Shown one piece after another: positions 1-8,890 of a stretch of DNA of 8,890 bases; position 1 is the stretch's first letter, and each line of letters starts with the position of its first letter. Source of the DNA: a bacterium (lineage in GTDB: Bacteria; Krumholzibacteriota; Krumholzibacteria; LZORAL124-64-63); assembly GCA_030592025.1 (NCBI GenBank), contig JAUUZX010000031.1:1-8890 (forward strand). The letters are read 5' to 3'. The notes beneath the pieces were generated by a model, which did no database searches, had not been told where the DNA came from, and saw nothing but the letters and a program-made list of their open reading frames with translations. Both the position numbers and the translations under genes were made by a program.

Positions 1-154
1 CGGGAGAAAGCTAGTACTTTACTGGATGTTCTTCAAAGACTAAAACCGCGCAACATATTGTTTATGAAGCATTTATACCATACTAAAATGATATGCTTAT
101 CAGGTCCGCGCCGCTGGGGCCCGGGGAATCACCCGAAACGCCCGGTGATGCGTC
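1..154. other. AT-rich left-edge segment beside GC-rich intergenic DNA
   Basis: Bases 1-102 contain 35 G or C, about 34%, whereas the rest of the window is strongly GC-rich and bases 103-126 are almost pure G and C. The change happens within a few bases near 103. Frame 1 of the plus strand is open from the window edge to a TGA at 163-165 (54 codons), converging on the aminotransferase and overlapping its end by 11 bases; the other two plus frames are closed early. The translation begins REKASTLLDVLQRLKPRNIL and has no family signature I recognise. It could be the tail of a foreign or AT-rich gene, a chance open frame, or an assembly or insertion boundary. A weak 6-base inverted repeat (67-72 with 93-98) is present. 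I see no convincing promoter. Confidence 0.35.
128..149 (-). terminator. Weak hairpin downstream of the aminotransferase
   Basis: A 6-base inverted repeat (atcacc at 128-133, ggtgat at 144-149) lies just past the TAG stop of the minus-strand aminotransferase, with a 10-base spacer. It is in the right place for a transcript 3' end, but the stem is short and no U-run follows it on the minus strand, so it does not qualify as a standard intrinsic terminator. It may only be an mRNA 3' stem-loop. Confidence 0.2.
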
Positions 155-1363
155 CTAGCGCTTGAAGACGCGGTCGCCGACGGCCAACTCGGCGGAACCG
201 TTGGCGTCGAGGGCCCAGGCGATCCGGCGCACACCCTCCCGCACATCCTCGATGGAACCGCAGTAGCTCAACCGCAGGAATCCTGGCATGCCGAACTCCA
301 CCCCGGGCACCGTCACCACCTGGACCTTCTCCAGGAGCAGGGCGGCCAGGCGGGCGCAATCCTTGTCGAACGCGCTGAAATCGCAGAAGCAATAGAACGT
401 GCCCTGGGGAACCTGCACGTCGAGGCCCGGAATCCCGCGCAGCAGGCGGACCATTTCGTCGCGGTTCGTCTCGAGGGTCTCCCGCAGGGTGCCAACCGAC
501 CCCTGCTGGGCGTGGATGGCCGCCACCGCCGCCTTCTGGGACAGGGTGCCCGGTCCCCCGGTCTGATGGGACTGGATGTTGCTCATGGCGCGGATCAGTT
601 TCTGCGGTCCCACGGCCCACCCGATACGGAAGCCCGTCATGGCGTACTGCTTCGAGACCCCGTTGAGCACCACCAGGGGCGTGTCGTCGATCGACCGGTC
701 CGTGCAGTCGTAGCAGTGGACCGCCTGGCGCCCGTCGAACACCAACCGGTGGTAGATGTCGTCCATCATGAGATGGATGTCGCGCTCCTCGCACAGGCGG
801 ACCAGCCCGCGAAGGAACTCCTCGTCGTAGACGGCGCCGGACGGGTTGTTCGGGCTGTTCAGCAGCACCGCCCGGGTGCGCGGACCCATGGCCGCGGCCA
901 TCTCGTCGAGGGTAGGCTGGAACGAACCGTCGCCGGCGGGCACGGCCACCGGCACGCCGCCCACGAGGCGCACCATCTCCGGATAGCTCACCCAGTAGGG
1001 GACGGGAAAGACGACCTCGTCACCGGGGTCGACCAGCGCGATGAGCGCCACCATGATCGCCTGCTTGGCGCCGGCGCTGGCCATGACGTTGACCCGCTCG
1101 GGACGACGCCTGTAGAAGCGCTCGGTGTAGGCAATGATCGCGTCCTTCATCTCGGGCGTGCCCGACGCCGGGGAGTAGCGCACTTCGCCGGTCTTGAGCA
1201 TCTCGATGCCCGCGGTGATGGCAGCCTCCGGAGCCTGGCTCTTGGGCTCGCCGCCACCGAGGTGGACGACAGGCTCACCGGCAGCGCGCATCTGGGCTGC
1301 CTGGGCGTTGAGCTTCAGGGTGGCGGAAGCTCCGATGGACTGGGCGATCTTGCTGAAGGACAT
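155..1363 (-). CDS. PLP-dependent class I/II aminotransferase (aspartate aminotransferase-like)
   Basis: A 402-residue fold-type I aminotransferase of full family length. It should transfer an amino group between an amino acid and a 2-oxo acid in the cytosol, with pyridoxal phosphate as cofactor. The Schiff-base lysine is K238 in NGVSKQYAMTGFRIGW. N173 lies in SPNNPSG, D201 and Y204 lie in DDIY (ring-nitrogen and O3' contacts), and R364 in FLRLSY should bind the substrate carboxylate. PYWVSYPE at 122-129 is typical of the aspartate/prephenate aminotransferase branch (class Ib). The substrate strand reads HLGGGEPKSQAP at 34-45, where most relatives have GEPDFDTP, so the exact substrate is uncertain. 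The start at 1363 is supported by GGGGGA six bases upstream. The gene follows the LysM gene on the same strand after 136 bases, so it may have its own promoter. Family assignment is firm; substrate is not. Confidence 0.93.
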   Translation of the reverse strand: MSFSKIAQSIGASATLKLNAQAAQMRAAGEPVVHLGGGEPKSQAPEAAITAGIEMLKTGEVRYSPASGTPEMKDAIIAYTERFYRRRPERVNVMASAGAKQAIMVALIALVDPGDEVVFPVPYWVSYPEMVRLVGGVPVAVPAGDGSFQPTLDEMAAAMGPRTRAVLLNSPNNPSGAVYDEEFLRGLVRLCEERDIHLMMDDIYHRLVFDGRQAVHCYDCTDRSIDDTPLVVLNGVSKQYAMTGFRIGWAVGPQKLIRAMSNIQSHQTGGPGTLSQKAAVAAIHAQQGSVGTLRETLETNRDEMVRLLRGIPGLDVQVPQGTFYCFCDFSAFDKDCARLAALLLEKVQVVTVPGVEFGMPGFLRLSYCGSIEDVREGVRRIAWALDANGSAELAVGDRVFKR

Positions 1364-1369
1364 GGCTCA

Positions 1370-1375
1370 TCCCCC
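1370..1375 (-). promoter_or_regulatory. Ribosome binding site of the aminotransferase
   Basis: On the minus strand GGGGGA stands six bases before the ATG at 1363. It supports this start, which also gives the expected N-terminal length of the family. Confidence 0.5.
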
Positions 1376-1427
1376 GGGAAAGGTCGGCGTGCTGAACGTA
1401 CCCTTCGCAATCTAAGATCCGGCTCGC

Positions 1428-1471
1428 GGGGATGCCATCGGATTCTCGTCGGGGATGCGGGATTCTCGTTG
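1428..1471. repeat. Imperfect 23/20-base tandem repeat upstream of the aminotransferase
   Basis: Two adjacent units each begin with ggggatgc (1428-1435 and 1451-1458) and continue into ggattctcgt (1440-1449 and 1460-1469). The first unit has about three extra bases between these blocks. The ggattctcgt copies are exactly 20 bases apart, close to two helical turns. The repeat lies in the 136-base gap between the two minus-strand genes, 65 to 110 bases ahead of the aminotransferase start. It may be a paired protein-binding site or simply a slippage duplication. The rest of the gap (1364-1499) shows no clear promoter or terminator. Confidence 0.5.
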
Positions 1472-1499
1472 GGCCGGGTGATCTTCCCGAGGACGCAGC

Positions 1500-3023
1500 C
1501 TACCTGCCGGGGCCCTGGCCGTCGCTTTCGGGTGTGCGCACCAGGGTGCCGTAGAACGCTCCGGCCGAGGCTGCCGCCGTCGGGGTCTCGCGGCGGGACG
1601 ACGATCGACGGGACGGCGCCGGAGCCATCGGGGCGATCTGGGACATCGGAGCCACCAGGGCCGGGGCGACGGCGACCACCGTACCGGCTTCATCGCCGTA
1701 CATCACATCGAGAGCGGCCACGGCGATGTTGTACCGGCACGAGGGGTTCCAAAGGCTCCAGCCCGCGCCACCGTTCGCGCGCACCGCCAGGACCTGCGTC
1801 ATGATGTAGTCCATGTCGTACTGGCGCACCCGAAAGGGGAAGGCCTGCAGCCAGGGCCGGATCTCGGCCTGGCCGTCGACCAGATCCACGAAGCGTCGCG
1901 TGCCCTCGGAGATGAAGTAGCCGGGGTCGTCGCCGGGATGCCGCCGGCCCTCGAAGCCGGGCTGAAAATGGGACGGGTAGATCATCGGGCAGACCACGTC
2001 CACCAGGGACGCGATGGTCGGCACGTGCTGCCCCGTGAGGGCCAGGTCCTCCACACGGTCCCAGGCCATGATGCCGTAGAGGTCGGCGGAGATGCGCACG
2101 CCCCGGGAGGTGAGCGAGTCCCGCGCGGCCGCCAGGAAATTCGAGATCACCTCGCGCCGACGGTGGGCGGTGGCTTCCTGGTCGCCGGACCAGTCGCCTT
2201 CCCAGCCGTTGGTGGGGAAGCGCACGTAGTCGAATTGGATCTCGTCGACGCCCGCCTCGGCCAGTTCGACGGCCAGGGTCAGGTTGTAGTCCCGCACCGC
2301 CGGGTTGGCCGGATCGACCCACACACAGCCGCGCTCAGCCCAGGGATTGCCGTCGGCGTCCTGCAGTGCCAGTTCCGGATGCCCCTTCCCCAACTCGCCG
2401 TCGAGAAAGAGCGCCACCCGCGCGACAACGTACAGGCCGCGCCGGTCGAAACGATCCATCATGTCCGTCAGGGAGGGCAGCAGCGGCGCCGAACGCCCTG
2501 CGCCCCAGGAGGCCAGGGGGTGCCCGCTGCGGAAGGAGACACCACCGTCGATGTCCTTGGCGTCGAAAACCACGGCGTTGCCGCCGGCCGCGATGAAGCG
2601 GTCGACCCGGGTGAAGACCGACGACACGGCGCAGGCCGGCGCGGCCAGGTAGATGCCCCGCATTTCGGCCCCGGCTGCCACCCGGTCACGGACCCGCTCC
2701 AGCGGCTCCTCGCCGCGTACGGGGATGCGCACGTGCTGGCCGATGGTCAGGTGGTTGGACATGATGCCGTTGGCGCTCCGGATGTCCGCCAGCATGTCCG
2801 TCAGGGCGTAGTGGTTGGTCTGGCCGCGATGGTGTTCGCAGATGCTCAGCAGGGTGTCCCCCGGCCGGACGGTGTAGTCGAGGGTGTCGGGCGCAGCGGG
2901 GGCGGAAAGGGCAACGTCGACCAGGGCAGGTGCGCAGGCCAGGAGGATGACAATGATGATCGGCGTTGCTTTCTGCACGGTCGCCACCACTCGATTGAGG
3001 CGAAATGGCCCAGATTCCAGCAT
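1500..3023 (-). CDS. Exported LysM plus DUF4015-type glycoside-hydrolase-like protein
   Basis: From the start at 3023 the product has 507 residues. A basic N-terminus (R8, R11, K18) precedes a hydrophobic stretch at about 19-40. Within it ILLAC ends at C30 and fits a permissive lipobox, so the protein may be a lipoprotein; cleavage after about A41 is the alternative. A LysM domain follows at about 49-101 (YTVRPGDTLLSI to LTIGQHVRIP), expected to bind peptidoglycan or other N-acetylglucosamine polymers. Residues 121-445 match the DUF4015 (GHL-like) TIM-barrel family: RGIYL, NAVVFDAKDIDGGV, VWVDPANPAVRDYN, DEIQFDYVRFP at 260-270, SADLYG at 312-317, CPMIYPSHF at 345-353, IRPWLQ and GWSLWNPSCRY. 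D265 and D314 are candidate active-site acids by position. The last 60 residues are rich in Ala, Pro, Arg and Ser and probably disordered. A role in cell-wall or envelope polysaccharide turnover is inferred; no activity is proven for most of this family. A start at 3071 is possible but has a poorer ribosome site. Confidence 0.88.
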   Translation of the reverse strand: MLESGPFRLNRVVATVQKATPIIIVILLACAPALVDVALSAPAAPDTLDYTVRPGDTLLSICEHHRGQTNHYALTDMLADIRSANGIMSNHLTIGQHVRIPVRGEEPLERVRDRVAAGAEMRGIYLAAPACAVSSVFTRVDRFIAAGGNAVVFDAKDIDGGVSFRSGHPLASWGAGRSAPLLPSLTDMMDRFDRRGLYVVARVALFLDGELGKGHPELALQDADGNPWAERGCVWVDPANPAVRDYNLTLAVELAEAGVDEIQFDYVRFPTNGWEGDWSGDQEATAHRRREVISNFLAAARDSLTSRGVRISADLYGIMAWDRVEDLALTGQHVPTIASLVDVVCPMIYPSHFQPGFEGRRHPGDDPGYFISEGTRRFVDLVDGQAEIRPWLQAFPFRVRQYDMDYIMTQVLAVRANGGAGWSLWNPSCRYNIAVAALDVMYGDEAGTVVAVAPALVAPMSQIAPMAPAPSRRSSSRRETPTAAASAGAFYGTLVRTPESDGQGPGR

Positions 3024-3030
3024 CCCGGGG

Positions 3031-3035
3031 CTCCT
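3031..3035 (-). promoter_or_regulatory. Ribosome binding site deciding the LysM protein start
   Basis: Minus-strand AGGAG lies seven bases before the ATG at 3023. The alternative upstream ATG at 3071 is preceded only by a GGGG run with no AGGAG, and would add 16 residues ahead of the signal sequence. The shorter form is therefore preferred. Confidence 0.7.
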
Positions 3036-3173
3036 GGTGCAGATCCTGCAATCGCCGGGCCCGCTGGACATGGCGGCCCCGACGTGGAATCATGTCGGCG
3101 GTGGCGGGCCATCCCGCCCCGAATAGAAACGGCCCGGGCGGGGTAACCCGGATGTCCCCCTTACCTGATCGTC

Positions 3174-3178
3174 GGGAG
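3174..3178 (+). promoter_or_regulatory. Ribosome binding site of the membrane protein
   Basis: GGGAG ends six bases before the ATG at 3185. It supports this start over the internal ATG at codon 9. Confidence 0.55.
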
Positions 3179-3184
3179 TGATCG

Positions 3185-4237
3185 ATGAGCTTCGGATATT
3201 CGCGCCCCATGAACGACGCCTGGCAGCGCATGAAGGCCCTGCTCTTCCAACCCTTCGACCTGGGGCGCTGGTTCGTCCTGGGGTTCTCGGCCTGGCTGGC
3301 GAGCTTCATCGAGGGCGGCTCAGGCAACGGCGGCGGCAGCGGGATCCAGAACTCCCTGGAAGACGATGCCTTCACCAACCTGTCCGACCTGCCCCGGGAG
3401 ATCTGGCACAACACGACCGACCTGATGGCCGACCCGTGGATCGCCAGCCTCATCGTCACCGGCCTGGTCGTGGGGGTGGCCCTCACCATTCTCGTCATGT
3501 GGCTCGGCAGCCGCGGCCAGTTCATGTTCCTGGACAATCTCGTCCACCGGCGCTCGGAAGTGAGCCGGCCCTGGCGGGAGTTCGCGGATCTCGGCAACAG
3601 CCTCTTCGTGTGGCAGGTGGTCTTCACCGTCATCGTGCTGTTCGTCCTGGCCATCGTGGCCGTGCCCATCGCCATCGGCATCGGTGGCCTGGCTGCCGCG
3701 GACTTCCCCGCCGCCGTCGCGATCCCCTTCTTCGTCGCCGCCGGCACGCTGGGCTTCGTCCTTTTCGCGACGCTGATCTACGTGGACTTCTTCCTCCTGC
3801 ACATCATCGTGCCCATCATGTACCGGCGCCGATGCTCGACCAGTGAGGCCTGGCGCATCTTCGGCGCGACCTTCCGTGAGCACCCGGGGACTTTCGTCCT
3901 CTACGGCCTGCTGGTCCTGGTCCTGTCCATTGCCGGGGGGTTCTTCTTCTTCGCCCTCGGGCTGGTGACCTGCTGCGTCGGCCTCCTGCTGATGGCGCTG
4001 CCCTACATCGGGACCGTGATCACCCTGCCCTTCGCGACGTTCATGCGGTACCTGGACCTGGAGTTCCTGGGCCAGATCGGGCCCGAGTGGCGCACCCTCG
4101 ACCCCCTGCCCGAACCGCCGCTCCCCGGCACACCGGGGCCGGGGTCAACCGAGTTCGAGGGTGACGGGGCAGTGGTCCGAACCGAGGACGTCGGCGAGGA
4201 TACGGGCAGCGCGGAGCCGCGGCCGGAGGATGTCTGA
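3185..4237 (+). CDS. Multi-pass membrane protein of unknown function (DUF7544-like)
   Basis: A 350-residue integral membrane protein. Hydrophobic segments lie at about 29-43, 84-107, 139-168, 176-212, 236-262 and 263-286, suggesting about six membrane spans. A Gly/Ser/Asn-rich stretch (about 44-56) follows the first span. Conserved-looking pieces are the N-terminal AWQRMKALLFQPFDLGRWFVLGF, RGQFMFLDNLV at 110-120, and EAWRIFGATFREHPGTFVLY at 221-240. They resemble the uncharacterised DUF7544 membrane family as I remember it; I did not verify this by search. The last 45 residues are Pro, Gly, Asp and Glu rich and should be a disordered cytosolic or periplasmic tail. Codons 321-350 and the stop lie antisense to the 3' end of xth. 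The gene is divergent from the LysM gene. No enzyme motif is visible, and the function is unknown. Confidence 0.82.
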   Translation: MSFGYSRPMNDAWQRMKALLFQPFDLGRWFVLGFSAWLASFIEGGSGNGGGSGIQNSLEDDAFTNLSDLPREIWHNTTDLMADPWIASLIVTGLVVGVALTILVMWLGSRGQFMFLDNLVHRRSEVSRPWREFADLGNSLFVWQVVFTVIVLFVLAIVAVPIAIGIGGLAAADFPAAVAIPFFVAAGTLGFVLFATLIYVDFFLLHIIVPIMYRRRCSTSEAWRIFGATFREHPGTFVLYGLLVLVLSIAGGFFFFALGLVTCCVGLLLMALPYIGTVITLPFATFMRYLDLEFLGQIGPEWRTLDPLPEPPLPGTPGPGSTEFEGDGAVVRTEDVGEDTGSAEPRPEDV

Positions 4238-4872
4238 GACCAGGAAATAGTCCAGGCGCCACCCGACGTTCCGCTCGCGGACACCCTTGCGATTGCTCCA
4301 CCAGGTGTAGTGGCCGGGTCCGGTCTCGAACTCGCGGAAGGTGTCGACGAAACCGGCGGCCAGGATGCGGTCGAACCCCGCGCGCTCCTCATCGGTGAAC
4401 CCGGCGTTGCCCCGGTTGGGCCCCGGGTTCGCCAGATCGATCTCCCGGTGGGAGACGTTCAGGTCCCCACAGAAGACCACGGGCTTCTTCCTCTCCAGCC
4501 GACGCACGAACTTCAGGAACTTCGTGTCCCACTGTTCGGTGCGGTAGGCCAGCCGCGTCAGTTCGCGCTGGGCGTTGGGGGTGTAGACCGTCACCAGGTA
4601 GAGATCGTCGAACTCGACGGTGAGGACCCGCCCCTCCTGGTCGAGTTCCGCCTCCCCCAGCCCCGGGAAGACGGCCAACGGCCGGTGGCGGCTGAGGATC
4701 GCCGTGCCGGAGTAGCCGCGCTTCAGGGCGGGGTTCCAGTACATGCTCCAGCCCGGCAGATCGAGGTCGACCTGCTCCGGCAGCGCCCGCACCTCCTGCA
4801 GGCAGATGACGTCGGCGTCGCTGCCTGCGACAAAATCCTCGAAGCCTTTGCGCACGCATGCCCGCAGGCCGT

Positions 4873-4897
<25 letters not shown>
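4145..4897 (-). CDS. xth: Exodeoxyribonuclease III / AP endonuclease, ExoA-like
   Basis: A 250-residue enzyme of the exonuclease-endonuclease-phosphatase fold, the usual length for the ExoA/Xth branch. It cleaves DNA 5' to abasic sites in base excision repair and removes 3'-blocking groups and 3' nucleotides from duplex DNA; it acts in the cytosol on the nucleoid. All expected active-site residues are present: N7 in SWNVNGLRA, metal-binding E35 in CLQEV, Y105 in VYTPN, D145 and N147 in GDLNV, and the D241-H242 pair in SDHCPV near the C-terminus. The start at 4897 is fixed by GAGGAG six bases upstream and by the family N-terminus MRLVSWNVNG; the frame is open farther upstream to 4966 but without homology. 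Its first 25 bases overlap the end of the cusA frame, suggesting co-transcription and perhaps translational coupling. Its 3' end overlaps the convergent membrane-protein gene by 93 bases. Confidence 0.95.
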
Positions 4898-8820
<3,923 letters not shown>

Positions 8821-8822
8821 GG

Positions 8823-8890
8823 TCAGTGCTTCCCCGGGGTGTGGGTGGAAAGGGAATCGGTCTGGCTGCCGCAGCGCAACATCGAGGCGC
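8823..8890 (-). CDS. Possible 3' end of the preceding efflux-operon gene (edge-truncated)
   Basis: On the minus strand one frame is open from the window edge to a TGA at 8823-8825, two bases before the cusA ATG. The 21 visible codons read ASMLRCGSQTDSLSTHTPGKH. The tight spacing is what one expects of an operon, and the gene before cusA is usually the periplasmic adaptor cusB. The fragment is too short to recognise. Caution: the other two frames are open here as well, including the one in phase with cusA, so this could be untranslated leader. Confidence 0.3.
   Translation of the reverse strand, partial: ASMLRCGSQTDSLSTHTPGKH

Larger units (their letters stand above)
3024..3184. promoter_or_regulatory. 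Divergent intergenic region with several palindromes
   Basis: This 161-base gap separates the minus-strand LysM gene from the plus-strand membrane-protein gene, so promoters for both should lie in it. It holds three inverted repeats: ccgac/gtcgg at 3079-3083 and 3094-3098, a perfect 6-base stem ggcggg/cccgcc with a 4-base loop at 3103-3118, and the odd palindrome gggtaaccc at 3141-3149. No good -35/-10 pair is evident; the only AT-richer patch is gaatagaaa near 3121-3129. The palindromes could be operator sites for a regulator shared by both genes, but in DNA this GC-rich such matches also arise by chance. Confidence 0.35.

Noticed and set aside
58..89. Promoter-like TTGTTT and TAAAAT words in the AT-rich left edge
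   Set aside because: Spacing is 20 bases and no gene lies suitably downstream on the plus strand. Such words are expected in AT-rich DNA.
67..98. Inverted repeat aagcat/atgctt as a mobile-element end or attachment site
   Set aside because: The arms are 6 bases with a 20-base spacer, and there is no transposase, integrase or target duplication nearby.
1400..1440. A possible -10 box (TAGATT on the minus strand) before the aminotransferase
   Set aside because: No matching -35 element stands 16-18 bases upstream, and no sigma-54 -24/-12 pair fits.
512..1804. A 430-codon plus-strand open frame crossing two minus-strand genes
   Set aside because: It is antisense to the aminotransferase and the end of the LysM gene, with low-complexity Arg, Gly and His-rich translation and no recognisable domain.
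2686..3747. A 353-codon minus-strand open frame spanning the divergent intergenic region
   Set aside because: It overlaps the LysM gene in another frame and runs antisense to the membrane-protein gene; the translation is Arg, Pro, Thr-rich and lacks motifs.

Overview
The window is high-GC bacterial chromosome-like DNA with densely packed, mostly minus-strand protein genes. No rRNA, tRNA, CRISPR array or insertion sequence is visible. The gene set suggests a Gram-negative, probably environmental bacterium: a long-form CusA/CzcA-type metal efflux pump, a LysM plus DUF4015-type exported protein and an ExoA-like exonuclease III. The sequence alone does not settle the phylum. A GC-rich lineage of the FCB or Planctomycetes neighbourhood, or a related candidate phylum, is a guess from family resemblance.

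Layout. Bases 1-102 are strikingly AT-rich (35 of 102 are G or C), unlike everything after them, and hold only an edge-truncated open frame of unknown meaning. A PLP-dependent class I/II aminotransferase lies at 155-1363 (-). An exported LysM/glycoside-hydrolase-like protein lies at 1500-3023 (-), with a 136-base gap between the two that contains a small imperfect tandem repeat. A 161-base divergent intergenic region (3024-3184) separates it from a multi-pass membrane protein of unknown function at 3185-4237 (+). That gene runs convergently into exonuclease III (xth, 4145-4897, -), overlapping it by 93 bases in exactly registered antisense codons. Upstream of xth on the same strand is a 1315-residue RND metal pump (cusA-like, 4873-8820, -), whose reading frame runs 25 bases into xth. 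The right edge holds what may be the last 21 codons of the preceding gene of the efflux operon.

How the parts relate. The RND pump carries the three methionines of the CusA copper/silver site at matching spacing, so periplasmic Cu(I)/Ag(I) export is the best reading; its adaptor and outer-membrane partners would lie to the right, outside the window. xth overlaps the pump gene and is probably co-transcribed. A link between copper stress and repair of oxidised DNA is attractive but inferred. The other three genes show no obvious link to metal resistance.

No clearly new multi-gene system is present. The most noteworthy observations are the gene overlaps at both ends of xth, the long non-conserved C-terminal extension of the pump, the small repeats in the leaders, and the abrupt composition change at the left edge.
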